From: Phycisphaerales bacterium AB-hyl4 | GTDB taxonomy: Bacteria > Planctomycetota > Phycisphaerae > Phycisphaerales > Phycisphaeraceae | Length of the DNA: 64,000 nt | NCBI GenBank assembly: GCA_041821185.1 | Contig: JBGUBD010000005.1 | Location: 365,507-429,506, forward strand | Direction: 5' to 3' | Shown here: positions 43,940 to 52,511 of the stretch, piece after piece | Numbering within the stretch: the stretch's first letter is position 1 | Layout: each line of letters opens with the position of its first letter | The notes under the pieces: generated by a model | What the model was told of the DNA's origin: nothing | Databases searched by the model: none | The model's input: the letters and a program-made list of their open reading frames with translations, nothing else | Made by a program: the position numbers and the translations under genes

Positions 43940-44050
43940 CTCTTCTTACTCCTAATCCTGGTTCCTGATCCTGAATTCGAACCGCGAATTGGAAGCAGGA
44001 ACCGCGATTAAGAGTAGGAGTAGGATTAAGATTAGGGTTAGGAATTAGGG
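43940..44050. repeat. Inverted repeat of CCTAATC/GATTAGG-type units
   Basis: CTTACTCCTAATCCTGGTTC and CTGATCCTGAATTCGAACCG on the left face GCAGGAACCGCGATTAAGAG and TAGGAGTAGGATTAAGATTA on the right. Units are about 6-8 nt. It fills most of the gap between mreB and mreC, followed by GCTCCGCTGCGCTTCGCGGC and TAAG at about 44060-44083, a divergent REPIN half-element. Confidence 0.75.
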
Positions 44051-44137
44051 CGGGGGGAGCGCTCCGCTGCGCTTCGCGGCTAAGGGGGACGTGGGGGTGG
44101 CGTAGCCTTTTGTTTTGTCGTCCAGAGTGCTTTTCTC

Positions 44138-44971
44138 ATGCGTCGTTCGTTGTTGACACCTCGTCGGGCGTTGGTGCTTGTCACGGCGGTGCTGCTGGTG
44201 ACGAGCCTGCTGCCGTTGCGCGTGGTGTCGTGGGTGGGCAACCCGGCGCGGGAGGTGGTGGCGGCGGTGCAGATGCCGGTGACCGTGCCGCTGAAGAGCA
44301 TCGGCGATGCCGTGCGTCGGCCGACGCCGGTGCAGCTTGATGTGGCGGACGAGCATCATCCGGGTCACGCCCGGCTGTACATCGAGCGGTTGGAACAGGA
44401 AGTCGAGCAGCTTCGGCGAGAGAACCAGGCGTTGCAGCAGGTGCGCGGCGTGCTGGGCGAAGAGCGGTCGGTGCAGGCGCTGCTCGCGCGGGTAGGCGGC
44501 GTGTCGGGCGATCGGCTGAACCCGACGCTGCGGATCAATCGCGGCTCGCGCGACGGGGTTGGCCGAGGGCAGGCGGTGGTGAGCGGGTTTACGCTGGTGG
44601 GCGAGATCGAGCGGGCCGGGCCGGTGAGTGCCGACGTTCGGCTGTTCACCGCGGCGGAGACACGGCTGCAAGTGCGAATCATCCCGTCAGACCCGACGGC
44701 GGAGGAACGGCGTTACACCGCCTGGATGGACATTCAAGACGGCGGCAGCGTGTTTGTGATCGAAGCCGAGCGAGGCGATCCGGTGGAGGCGGGCGACTGG
44801 GCGCATCTGGCGGATGAGCGATGGCCGCGCGAGGCGAGGGGGTTTGTGGTGGCGCAGGTGATCGACGCTCGGCCGGACCCGAGCGACCCGCATCGGTTGA
44901 TGCGCGTAACGCTTTCGCCAGCGGTGGACCTCATGGCGCTGCGGCAGGTGACGGTGCTCGTGCCGGAATAG
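44138..44971 (+). CDS. mreC: Rod-shape protein MreC
   Basis: A 277-residue bitopic protein. The short basic N-terminus and a single helix (ALVLVTAVLLVTSLLPLRVV) are followed by a coiled coil (LYIERLEQEVEQLRRENQAL) and a periplasmic double beta-barrel (LNPTLRINRGSRDGVGRGQAV, then MDIQDGGSVFVIEAERGDPV). MreC organises the elongasome with MreD, RodA and PBP2. It sits 231 bp after mreB and 61 bp before mreD. The TWMD-equivalent middle region is intact and length is usual. Confidence 0.92.
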   Translation: MRRSLLTPRRALVLVTAVLLVTSLLPLRVVSWVGNPAREVVAAVQMPVTVPLKSIGDAVRRPTPVQLDVADEHHPGHARLYIERLEQEVEQLRRENQALQQVRGVLGEERSVQALLARVGGVSGDRLNPTLRINRGSRDGVGRGQAVVSGFTLVGEIERAGPVSADVRLFTAAETRLQVRIIPSDPTAEERRYTAWMDIQDGGSVFVIEAERGDPVEAGDWAHLADERWPREARGFVVAQVIDARPDPSDPHRLMRVTLSPAVDLMALRQVTVLVPE

Positions 44972-45032
44972 CCGCGGAGAATGTGGGATGTTGGAAACAT
45001 TCGACATCCGCGATTGAACATTCGCGAATTAC

Positions 45033-45587
45033 ATGAACTGGCTGATTTTCATCATCGCGGCGTATGTGTTGCTGGCTCTGGAGTCGGGGCTGCGGCTGTT
45101 GCTGCAGGTGTGGGGCGTGTCGCCGAGCCTGCTGCTGGTGCTCGCGGTGTATGTGGGGCTGATGGCGCCGAGCGCGGTCGTGCCTTGGGCGTTTTTGATT
45201 CTGGGTTTGCTCACGGACCTTCAGCCGGGGCCGGTGCGTGATGGCACGGTGATCGGGCCGGCGGCGCTGGGGTATCTGGCGGGGGCGTACGTGGTGCTGC
45301 AACTGCGGGGGATGGTGTTTCGCGAGTCGGTGCTGGCGCTGGCGGTGCTGGTGCTGGTGGTGGGGATATTCGTGCAACTGGTTTATGTGGCGTTGCTGAC
45401 GGCGCGGGGGATGGGGATGCTCACCGCCGAGCCGATCGTGGGCTGGAGCACGCCGGACCAGTTGGCGCATCGGTTTGTGATGCTGCTGTACACAGCGGTG
45501 GCGGCGGTGCCGTTGGGGTTCGTGCTGTTTCGCACGGCCGGGGCGTGGGGCTTTGCAAACCGGGCCCGGACAGAGCGGCATTTTTGA
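45033..45587 (+). CDS. mreD: Rod-shape protein MreD
   Basis: A 184-residue inner-membrane protein with about five to six transmembrane helices, starting MNWLIFIIAAYVLLALESG. A conserved-looking acidic/glycine stretch (LLTDLQPGPVRDGTVIGPAALGY) matches the MreD family motif near helix 3. Position right after mreC supports the call, since MreD proteins vary widely in sequence. It works with MreC to anchor the wall-elongation complex. No good ribosome site precedes the ATG, so translation may depend on upstream coupling. This ends the mre cluster; no rodA or mrdA is in the window. Confidence 0.87.
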   Translation: MNWLIFIIAAYVLLALESGLRLLLQVWGVSPSLLLVLAVYVGLMAPSAVVPWAFLILGLLTDLQPGPVRDGTVIGPAALGYLAGAYVVLQLRGMVFRESVLALAVLVLVVGIFVQLVYVALLTARGMGMLTAEPIVGWSTPDQLAHRFVMLLYTAVAAVPLGFVLFRTAGAWGFANRARTERHF

Positions 45588-45715
45588 TTTTCACCTCGGC
45601 CTGCTCCCCATTCACCAAACGCTGACACGGGCAAAAGTTGCCCCTTCGCCGACCACTGGCTAACATCCGATGCATCGGGATTCCCCGTAGACTTGGCCCC
45701 GCACAGGATTTATCC

Positions 45716-46354
45716 ATGAGCGGATCGGCAACAGCGCTGAACAGCCACGTGCTTGTCCTCAATAAAATGTGGATGGCGATCCGTGTCGTGGACGCCCGCC
45801 GGGCGTTTTCGCTGCTCTGCCGCGACCTCGCGGAGGTCATCCGTGTCGACGATGGCTCGTACACGGCGTACGATTTCGAATCGTGGACCGATGTGTCGAC
45901 GACCCGCGACCAGTTCGCCCGCCTTGAGCCGGACGCTTACGAGTGGGTGCGGACCGTGCGGATCGACCTGGCAGTACCGAAGGTGATCCGCCTGCTCGGC
46001 TATGACAAGCTGCCCCGGCAGGATGTGAAGCTCAACCGCCGTAACATTTTCGCCCGCGACCACAACCTCTGCCAGTACTGCGGCGAGCGGTTTCCCACCA
46101 GCGAGCTGAGCCTCGACCACGTCAACCCGCGCACGCTCGGCGGGGAGAGTTCGTGGACGAATCTGGTGTGTGCCTGCACGCGGTGCAATGCGAAGAAGGG
46201 CGGCCGAACGCCGGAGCAGGCGCGGATGCACCTGATCCGCAAGCCGGTGAAGCCGACGCGGAACCCGGTGATCAGTTTGAGGCTGGGCAGCGACAAGTAC
46301 GCGTCGTGGCGCGCGTTTCTGGATAATGCGTACTGGTCGGTGGAGTTGAAGTAG
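45716..46354 (+). CDS. HNH endonuclease family protein
   Basis: A 212-residue protein. The N-terminal half (LNSHVLVLNKMWMAIRVVDARRAFSLL) is common to HNH proteins found widely in bacteria. The HNH domain lies at about residues 105-165: NIFARDHNLCQYCGERF, then LSLDHVNPRTLGG and TNLVCACTRCNAKKGGRTP. Two C-x2-C pairs would bind a structural zinc, and the His/Asn of SLDHVNP belong to the active site. Family members are putative DNases of unknown biological role; it is not next to restriction or phage genes here. AGGA is 8 nt before the chosen ATG. Confidence 0.85.
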   Translation: MSGSATALNSHVLVLNKMWMAIRVVDARRAFSLLCRDLAEVIRVDDGSYTAYDFESWTDVSTTRDQFARLEPDAYEWVRTVRIDLAVPKVIRLLGYDKLPRQDVKLNRRNIFARDHNLCQYCGERFPTSELSLDHVNPRTLGGESSWTNLVCACTRCNAKKGGRTPEQARMHLIRKPVKPTRNPVISLRLGSDKYASWRAFLDNAYWSVELK

Positions 46355-46367
46355 GCGCGTGGTGTGG

Positions 46368-46396
46368 GACGCCCACAGCGTGACGCTGTGGGCGTC
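46368..46396. terminator. Palindromic hairpin between convergent genes
   Basis: GACGCCCACAGCGT (46368-46381), one spacer base, then ACGCTGTGGGCGTC (46383-46396): a 14-bp perfect stem. It separates the HNH gene (+) from epsC (-). It lacks a T run and belongs to the GCCCAC palindrome group. Confidence 0.7.
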
Positions 46397-46412
46397 GAGG
46401 GGGGGATCAAAA

Positions 46413-47429
46413 TCAGATCTGGAAGTCGTGGCCCTGCGGCAGTTCGAGCTCGGGGATGTCGGAGTCGGCGTCGCGGCGTTTTTTCTTGCGCACTTTTTTG
46501 GCGCTGAGCTTCAGCTCCGGCTGTTTCATGGTGACGGTGTGGCCGGGCGGAACGCTGGAGGTGATGAAGACCGAGCCGCCGATGGTGGAACCTTCGCCGA
46601 CGACGGTTTCGCCGCCGAGGATGATTGCCCCGCCGTAGATGGTGACGTCATTGCCGAGGGTGGGGTGTCGCTTTCGGCCGCGCCAGATCTGCCCGCCCTT
46701 GGTCGAGAGTGCACCGAGGGTGACGCCCTGGTAGAGCTTGACGCGGTCGCCGATGATGGTGGTTTCGCCGATGACGACGCCCGTGCCGTGGTCGATGAAG
46801 AACGACTCGCCGATCTGAGCGCCGGGGTGGATGTCGATGCCGGTTTCGTTGTGAGCGTATTCGCTCATGATGCGTGGCAGGAGCGGGACGTTGAGTTTGT
46901 AGAGTTCGTGGGCGACGCGGTGGATGAAGATCGCGTCGACGCCGGGGTAGCAGAAGATGGTTTCGTCGGTGGAGCTGGCGGCCGGGTCGCCGTCGAAGGC
47001 GGCCTGGACGTCGAGCGCGAGCTGTCGGCGGAGCTCGGGCAGCTGGCTGAGCAGGGCGGTGGTCAACTCGCGGGCGCGGGTGTCGCAGGCGGTGCAGGTG
47101 TCGCCTTCGCCGGGCTCGCCGGTGCGGTTTTTGTCATAGCGGAGGGCTTGGCGGATCTGTTCGTAGAGGGCTTCGTCGATGCAGGTGAGCAGTTCGCCCA
47201 CGTGGAAGCGGACGTTGTCGCTGGTGATGCGGTGCTCGTCGAAGAAGCCGGGGAAGATGACCTTGCGGATCAGTTCGAGCAGGTCGATCGTGCGGGCGCG
47301 GTTGGGCAGGAAGGTGGCGTCGAGGTGGTGCGTGCGGTCGTCAGCCTGATAGCTGCGGACGAACTGCTCGACAACATCGTTGATGCGGGCGGCGGCATCG
47401 CGGTCAGGTTGGTCGGGGTCGGGGGGCAT
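46413..47429 (-). CDS. epsC: Serine O-acetyltransferase
   Basis: A 338-residue enzyme that makes O-acetylserine from serine and acetyl-CoA for cysteine synthesis. The N-terminal helical domain (about 1-190) is longer than in CysE, as in EpsC-type proteins. The catalytic part has [20 protein letters not shown], then the left-handed beta-helix with hexapeptide repeats: [42 protein letters not shown], and [20 protein letters not shown]. The active-site His residues in IDIHP and IDHGTG are present. The C-terminal tail is basic ([11 protein letters not shown]). No cysteine synthase gene adjoins it. Confidence 0.92.
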   Translation of the reverse strand: MPPDPDQPDRDAAARINDVVEQFVRSYQADDRTHHLDATFLPNRARTIDLLELIRKVIFPGFFDEHRITSDNVRFHVGELLTCIDEALYEQIRQALRYDKNRTGEPGEGDTCTACDTRARELTTALLSQLPELRRQLALDVQAAFDGDPAASSTDETIFCYPGVDAIFIHRVAHELYKLNVPLLPRIMSEYAHNETGIDIHPGAQIGESFFIDHGTGVVIGETTIIGDRVKLYQGVTLGALSTKGGQIWRGRKRHPTLGNDVTIYGGAIILGGETVVGEGSTIGGSVFITSSVPPGHTVTMKQPELKLSAKKVRKKKRRDADSDIPELELPQGHDFQI

Positions 47430-47488
47430 GAGGGGGTATTGTAGCTACAGAACCAACCGAATACTGCCTTGCCGCGGCTGAAGATCGG

Positions 47489-48292
47489 TCAGGGCAGATA
47501 CGTGGTCGGGGCAAACACCTGATCGTCGATCGGGTGATCTGTTTGCAACTCTACAAGTTTAAGGATGACCGAAGCTTCCGGAGCATCGAGTCGCTCAAGC
47601 CGGAACAATTTTACGAGGTGATGCTCATCGCTGATGCCGAAAAATGCGGAGATCTCGCCAAATTCGTCGTGAATATAAACGCCCGGATAGTCTTCGTCCG
47701 TTTCCGCGACCTCGTTCACCTTGTCGGGGGTCGTTTGCATGATCCTCATCACTGGCATGTTTGAGATCAGCAGAGCCAGGTCAGGCGTGAGAGCAAATGG
47801 GAAGACGCGGTGGAACTGTTCGAACGCGACATCACCTTCGATCGGCAAAGAATTGTGAGAGCGATTGCCGTGGCCATCATCGCTGATGAGATGTACCGCC
47901 GTACCGTCAAAAATCACCGTGTCTCTGGTGCCGATTGAGTGGTCAGGTTCATCAGGTGATGCTTCATCAGGTACAGATATTCGGTAGAGGATCAAGCCGG
48001 CCTTGCGGTCGAAGGCGATTTGAATGATGGGCCAGGCCTCAAGGTCCCCAATCTCATTCGTTACTGGATTCCGCAATTCCCATTTGGCTTCGTAGTGGTT
48101 TACTTCCTGGTATGCCTTGACCAGATTTCGGAGCCTCGGTTGCTCTTGCGTAGCTTCATCGAACCACTGGTTATAGAAGCCAATCAATTCGTCCTGTTCT
48201 TCAGCACTTGCCTCGCAAAGATAAACATTCCCTACGACTGCCCCGGCGAACCAGATCAACACGCATAGGAATTGTTGCACATGACGTTTCAT
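47489..48292 (-). CDS. Secreted LolA-like hypothetical protein
   Basis: A 267-residue exported protein. Signal peptide MKRHVQQFLCVLIWFAGAVV. The mature part is a soluble alpha/beta protein with strands such as HYEAKWELRN, AWPIIQIAFDRKAGLILYRI and DTVIFDGTAVHLIS, and ends ILKLVELQTDHPIDDQVFAP, recalling LolA/LppX-type folds (outer-membrane lipoprotein sorting relatives), where the last strand precedes a final 'pxxVF.P' turn. I cannot assign a function. Base composition is visibly less GC-rich than in the neighbours, which may indicate a different origin. Only 22 bp separate it from pyrG upstream on the same strand. Confidence 0.6.
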   Translation of the reverse strand: MKRHVQQFLCVLIWFAGAVVGNVYLCEASAEEQDELIGFYNQWFDEATQEQPRLRNLVKAYQEVNHYEAKWELRNPVTNEIGDLEAWPIIQIAFDRKAGLILYRISVPDEASPDEPDHSIGTRDTVIFDGTAVHLISDDGHGNRSHNSLPIEGDVAFEQFHRVFPFALTPDLALLISNMPVMRIMQTTPDKVNEVAETDEDYPGVYIHDEFGEISAFFGISDEHHLVKLFRLERLDAPEASVILKLVELQTDHPIDDQVFAPTTYLP

Positions 48293-48314
48293 GCATGCCC
48301 CTCAGAATAAATGG

Positions 48315-50147
48315 TTAGCTTGCGGGCTGGAGGTCGGCTTTGGGGAGCCAGCGCGTGGTGATCTGCTCGGCAGTGAGATTGGGGCTCGCGTGGCGGATGG
48401 CGGCGGCGACGAGGCCCATGAACATCGGCTGCGGGCGAAGCGGTCGGCCGGTCAGCTCGGGGTGGAACTGGGCGCCGATGAAGTACGGGTGCTTGCTCGG
48501 CGGTAATTCGAGAATCTGCATGATCGGTTGCTTCGGGTGTCGGCCGGAGAAGACCAGGCCCGCGGCTTCGAGCTGTTCGATGTAGCTCGGGTCGACCTCG
48601 TAGCGATGGCGGAAGCGTTCGCGGACGGTGTAGCCGAGCTTGCCGTCGTCGCCCTGGCTTCGCTCGCGATAGAGGAAGGCAGCGAGGCTGTTGGCTTTCA
48701 GCTGCACATCCTGGCCGCCGAGCCGCATCGATCCGCCGAGGCCTTCGATCTGCTTCTGCTCGGGGAGGATGTCGATCACGGCGTGCTTCGTGTTCGCGTC
48801 GAACTCGCTGGAACTGGCGTCGTCAATGTTGCAGACGTTGCGGGCGTATTCGATGACCGCCATCTGGAAGCCGAGGCAGATGCCCAGGTAGGGCAGGTCG
48901 TTCTCACGGCAGTAGCGGACGCAGGCGATTTTGCTTTCCGTACCCCGCTGGCCGAAGCCGCCCGGGACGATGACGCCGTCGAGGTGTTTGAGCACGCGGT
49001 CGACGTGCGTGGGCTCGATCTTGGTCGTGTCGATCCACTCGACGTCAACGTCGGCGGACAGGTGCGAGCCGCAGTGTTCGATGGCCTTGTCGATGCTGGC
49101 GTAGGCGTCGCGGAGCGAGGCGTACTTGCCGGTGATGCCGATGCGGATCTTGTGCTTGCGGTCGCCGGTGAGCTTGCGGACGAAGCTGCGCCATTGCTCG
49201 CGGGCCGTGTCTTCGTGGGCTTGGTTGACTCGGCTGTGCATGTCGAGCAGCGAGAGCACTTCGCGGTCCAGACCCGCGTTGCGCAGGTCTTCGGGGATGG
49301 TGTAGATGCTCTGGCGGTCGTGCATGGAAAAGACGCGGCGCATCGGGACGTTGGAGAACATCGCGATTTTTTCCATGGCCGGGGCGAGCACTTCGCTGTG
49401 TGCCCGGCAGGCGACCAGATGCGGCTGAACGCCGGCTTCCATGAGCTTCTTCAGGCCCAGTTGCGCGGCTTTGGACTTCTGTTCGCCGAGCGCGGGCGGT
49501 TCGATGACGTAGGTGAGCGCGACGAAACAGACGCTGTTTTCGCCTTCTTCGAAAGCGAGTTGGCGGAGGGCTTCGATATAGAAGCCGTTTTCGTAGTCGC
49601 CCACGGTTCCGCCGACTTCGACGAAGACGACGTCGGCGTTCTGCTTGACCGCGAGTTCGCGGAGCATGTACTTCACTTCGCCGGTGACGTGGGGGATCAT
49701 CTGCACGTCTCGGCCGAGGTATCCGCCGTGGCGTTCTTTGTCGAGCACGCGTCGGAAGACCTGGCCGGAGGTGACGTAGTTGTCGCGCGTGAGGTTCTGG
49801 TCGAGCATTCGCTCGTAGGTGCCCAGGTCCATATCGGTTTCGAGGCCGTCATCGAGGACGAACACTTCGCCGTGGCGGTAGGGGTTGAGCGTGCCGGAGT
49901 CGATGTTGAGGTAGCCCTCCATTTTGATGGGGGCGACGGTGAGGCCTTTGTCTTTGAGGAGCTTGGCGAGGCTGGAGGAGAAGATGCCCTTGCCCAGGCC
50001 GGACATGACCGTGCCGAGGACGACGACGTACTTGTGTCGGCCTTGCTTGTAGCCGGGCGGGACGGGGTTGAAAAACTCCGAGTCGTGGGTCTTCTGTCCC
50101 GCTTCGGTGAGGATGTCTTGCGGATTGTCGGGGGGCGTGTGGGGCAT
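48315..50147 (-). CDS. pyrG: CTP synthase, divergent form
   Basis: A 610-residue amidotransferase that converts UTP, ATP and glutamine to CTP. The synthetase domain is recognisable but unusual: KYVVVLGTVMSGLGKGIFSS replaces the normal KYIFVTGGVVSSLGKG, and KMEGYLNIDSGTLNPYRHGE replaces KLDPYINVDPGTMSP. HGEVFVLDDGLETDMDLG, VEVGGTVGDYEN and IPEDLR are family-like. The glutaminase domain has YLGICLGFQMAVIEYARN with the nucleophilic Cys and FHPELTGRP with the catalytic His-Glu. The protein is about 65 residues longer than E. coli PyrG, partly through an N-terminal extension. It is probably the only CTP synthase. Confidence 0.92.
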   Translation of the reverse strand: MPHTPPDNPQDILTEAGQKTHDSEFFNPVPPGYKQGRHKYVVVLGTVMSGLGKGIFSSSLAKLLKDKGLTVAPIKMEGYLNIDSGTLNPYRHGEVFVLDDGLETDMDLGTYERMLDQNLTRDNYVTSGQVFRRVLDKERHGGYLGRDVQMIPHVTGEVKYMLRELAVKQNADVVFVEVGGTVGDYENGFYIEALRQLAFEEGENSVCFVALTYVIEPPALGEQKSKAAQLGLKKLMEAGVQPHLVACRAHSEVLAPAMEKIAMFSNVPMRRVFSMHDRQSIYTIPEDLRNAGLDREVLSLLDMHSRVNQAHEDTAREQWRSFVRKLTGDRKHKIRIGITGKYASLRDAYASIDKAIEHCGSHLSADVDVEWIDTTKIEPTHVDRVLKHLDGVIVPGGFGQRGTESKIACVRYCRENDLPYLGICLGFQMAVIEYARNVCNIDDASSSEFDANTKHAVIDILPEQKQIEGLGGSMRLGGQDVQLKANSLAAFLYRERSQGDDGKLGYTVRERFRHRYEVDPSYIEQLEAAGLVFSGRHPKQPIMQILELPPSKHPYFIGAQFHPELTGRPLRPQPMFMGLVAAAIRHASPNLTAEQITTRWLPKADLQPAS

Positions 50148-50201
50148 GACCTACCGTACCATGGGGGGGGTGGCGCATCAAGGTGATTGTAGGCGTGGGG
50201 G

Positions 50202-50309
50202 GAATCGCTGATCGCTGATTTCTGATTGCTGATTGTTCGGGACGGTCGCGAATGAACTGCGGCGGCCGGTGCATTCAATCAGCGATTAGCGATCAGCAAT
50301 CAGCGATCA
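50202..50309. repeat. Inverted repeat of TCGCTGAT/ATCAGCGA units
   Basis: AATCGCTGATCGCTGATTTC and TGATTGCTGATT on the left face AATCAGCGATTAGCGATCAG and CAATCAGCGATCA on the right. Units are 7-8 nt. The right arm supplies the stop codon of the adjacent kinase-like gene (50307-50309) and the element fills the gap to pyrG. Confidence 0.8.
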
Positions 50310-50855
50310 ACGCTCTTCTGCCGCGACGTGCTGGGCACGTTGGAGGCGGTGGAGGAAGCGTTTGACGTCGGCGCGGGAGCGGAGGCGGATGATGGTTTTT
50401 TCGCCGTTCGTGCTGGCAAGGCGGTGCAGTTGCTGGAGGATGCGGGGTCGGCGGGTGCGGCGGTAATTCCAGATCCATTTGAGAAAGGTGGGGTCCGGCA
50501 GCCGTTCCGGGCAGCCTTCGCCCATGTCCGGCCGGGTTCGGCCATAGTGCCGCAACGTCCGCCAGATCACTCGGCGGAGGCAGACGCGCCGGGGCATGTC
50601 GAGGAAGATCACGGTGTCGGCGGCGGCGAGGCGGATGTCCAGCGTCGCCCCGTAGTTGCCGTCGATGATCCAGCGGTCGCGCCGCACCAGCTGGCGCTGG
50701 CGGTCGGCCCACTCCTCGCGCTCGGACTCGACCCAGCCGGGCTGCCAGTGAAGGGCGTCGAGGTGGAAGACCTCAATTTCCAGCAGTTGGCCCAGCTCGC
50801 GGGCGAGGGTGGACTTGCCTGCGCCGCCACAGCCGATGATCGCGATGCGCTGCAT
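50307..50855 (-). CDS. P-loop kinase-like protein (topology-modulation/FlaR-like)
   Basis: A 182-residue soluble NTPase of the adenylate-kinase-like superfamily. P-loop IIGCGGAGKSTLARELG at residue 5, then HLDALHWQPGWVESEREEWADRQ, WIIDGNYGATLDIRLAAADTVIFLDMPRRVCLRRVIWR and the C-terminal LRSRADVKRFL. This set is typical of small proteins annotated as DNA topology modulation protein (FlaR-like). True substrate unknown; the family is probably a nucleotide or small-molecule kinase. I chose ATG at 50855 because it puts the P-loop at the usual distance; ATG at 50873 adds six residues. Lies upstream of pyrG on the same strand. Confidence 0.78.
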   Translation of the reverse strand: MQRIAIIGCGGAGKSTLARELGQLLEIEVFHLDALHWQPGWVESEREEWADRQRQLVRRDRWIIDGNYGATLDIRLAAADTVIFLDMPRRVCLRRVIWRTLRHYGRTRPDMGEGCPERLPDPTFLKWIWNYRRTRRPRILQQLHRLASTNGEKTIIRLRSRADVKRFLHRLQRAQHVAAEER

Positions 50856-50925
50856 GGGGCCGGTGGGGCACATAGCAGGTGATGATGACGGGTTGGTGGC
50901 GATGAGGCAAAGGGGGAGGGGGAGG

Positions 50926-51050
50926 GAATTTCTAATTGCTAATTTCTAATTGCTAATTGCTAATTGCGGATTGCGGATCGCTGATTCCTGATCGGGTCCC
51001 GCACCGATGCGATGAGCGATCAGCAATTAGCAATTAGCAATTAGAAATGC
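50926..51050. repeat. Inverted repeat of TAATTGC/GCAATTA units
   Basis: The left arm is GAATTTCTAATTGCTAATTT, CTAATTGCTAATTGCTAATT and GCGGATTGCGGATCGCTGAT; the right arm is GAGCGATCAGCAATTAGCAA and TTAGCAATTAGAAAT. Units are 7-8 nt, with a gradual change from GCTAATT to GCGGATT to CGCTGAT towards the loop. It lies in the divergent region between the kinase-like gene and the transferase gene. Confidence 0.8.
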
Positions 51051-51107
51051 CCCCGCAGGGGGCCTTGCGTTTGCCATTCGGCGCGGAAGCGTCTCCAATA
51101 TCGGCTC

Positions 51108-52241
51108 ATGATTGTCCTGAGCCTGTCGTTGGCGTTGGTCGCGTTTCTTATCAGCCTGCCGCTGACGGGGCTGCTGGTGTGGGTGAGTCGTCGGCGGGGC
51201 TGGCTGGATGCGGTGGGAGCGGAAGGGCATAAGCTGCATGTGCAGCCGACGCCTAACGTCGGCGGGGTGGCGATCTTTACCGCAGTGGCGATGCCGATGG
51301 CGCTGGCGATGCTCGCGGTCTGGCTGGTGCCCGATGCCCAGTGGCAGCGGTTTGCGCCGGACATCAGCATCCACCTGCCGGGCCTGCGGGCGATGACGGC
51401 GGTGGGCGGCGGCGTGCTGACGGGCATGGCGCTGCTGCACCTCGTCGGCCTGCTGGACGACCGCCGATCGCTGGGGCCGATGATCAAACTCACCGCGCAG
51501 ACCGCGGTGGCGCTGGGGCTGGTCGTGCTCGCTGACATGCGCGTGCTCACGCTGCTCGACGTCTACGGCGTGCCGGGCACGGCTCTGAGTATCGTGCTCG
51601 CGACCACCTGGATCGTCGTCATCGTCAACGCCTTCAACTTCCTCGACAACATGGACGGCCTGAGCGCGGGCGTCGCGGCGATCATCGCAGCTCTCTACCT
51701 CGTCGCCACCATCATCGGCGGACAGTGGTTCGTCGCGGGGTTGGCAGCCCTGCTGCTCGGGGCGCTGGTGGGCTTCCTGGTGTGGAACTTTCCGCCAGCC
51801 AAGATTTTCATGGGCGACGCCGGCTCACTGGTGGTCGGGCTGACGCTGGCGGTGATTTCCATTCGGACGACCTATTTCGACACGGACACGCTTCAGCCCG
51901 AGGCCGGCCGAGCGTGGTACGGGCTGTTGATGCCGCTGGTGGTGATGGCGGTACCGCTGTATGACTTCGTGAGCGTGACGGTGGTGCGAGTGGCGCAGGG
52001 ACGAAGCCCGTTTGTGGGCGATCACAGCCACTTTTCGCATCGGCTGGTGAAACTGGGGCTCTCCCGCCGACGGGCGGTGGGGGTGATCTGGCTTTGCACG
52101 CTGGCGACCGCCTTGGGCGGAGTGATGCTTGGATCGCTGGCGACGTGGCAGGTGTTGCTCGTGGCGGCGCAGGTGGCGGCGGTGCTCGCGCTGCTCGCGG
52201 TGCTCGAACACGGCACCGCCAAGCGGCGCGGCGAGGTGTAA
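51108..52241 (+). CDS. WecA/MraY-family polyprenyl-phosphate sugar-1-phosphate transferase
   Basis: A 377-residue polytopic membrane enzyme of glycosyltransferase family 4, with about 10-11 helices. Family motifs: HKLHVQPTPNVGGVAIF, LLDDRRSLGP (the Asp-rich loop), NAFNFLDNMDGLSAG (catalytic Asp), IFMGDAGSL, and a late His motif VGDHSHFSHRLVKLGLS. HxHxxHR-like residues near the end favour the WecA/TagO group (UDP-GlcNAc or similar to undecaprenyl phosphate) over MraY, so it probably starts O-antigen, exopolysaccharide or teichoic-type glycan synthesis. No glycan cluster adjoins it. The start codon gives MIVLSLSLALVAFLIS, a membrane helix right away. Confidence 0.87.
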   Translation: MIVLSLSLALVAFLISLPLTGLLVWVSRRRGWLDAVGAEGHKLHVQPTPNVGGVAIFTAVAMPMALAMLAVWLVPDAQWQRFAPDISIHLPGLRAMTAVGGGVLTGMALLHLVGLLDDRRSLGPMIKLTAQTAVALGLVVLADMRVLTLLDVYGVPGTALSIVLATTWIVVIVNAFNFLDNMDGLSAGVAAIIAALYLVATIIGGQWFVAGLAALLLGALVGFLVWNFPPAKIFMGDAGSLVVGLTLAVISIRTTYFDTDTLQPEAGRAWYGLLMPLVVMAVPLYDFVSVTVVRVAQGRSPFVGDHSHFSHRLVKLGLSRRRAVGVIWLCTLATALGGVMLGSLATWQVLLVAAQVAAVLALLAVLEHGTAKRRGEV

Positions 52242-52511
52242 TAGCGAGGCATGGTTGATGCCGTTGGGCACTCGGCCTCGGGCAGTGTCTACTTTGAGTG
52301 TCACCGCTTGTTAGTACGACAACGCGAGTTCTATTTGCCGCGGGCCTTGGCCCGCGCGTTCGGCCCTGCGGGCCGAAAAAGGCGGTGCGAGCACCGCCGC
52401 TAAATGTCGCATGTGCAGAAGCCGCGTTGTCGAATTAGAAGTCGACTCGATTTGTAAGTAGTGGCACCCGATCAAACATAGGCCCCAGCTCGGCCCCGAC
52501 CCCGGCTGCGC
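52242..52511. repeat. Gap holding a REPIN-like element (core 52333-52405)
   Basis: The core runs from ATTTGCCGCGGGCCTTGG (52333) to GCACCGCCGCTAAAT (52405) with an extra small hairpin CGGCCCTGCGGGCCG inside. Outer flanks are inverted: TACGACAACGCG (about 52315) and CGCGTTGTCGAATT (about 52424-52437). The whole element is about 125 bp. No gene lies here. Confidence 0.8.

Noticed and set aside
43970-43995. tRNA-like T-arm on the minus strand (GCGGTTCGAATTC)
   Set aside because: No acceptor, D or anticodon stems around it; it is part of the inverted repeat between mreB and mreC.
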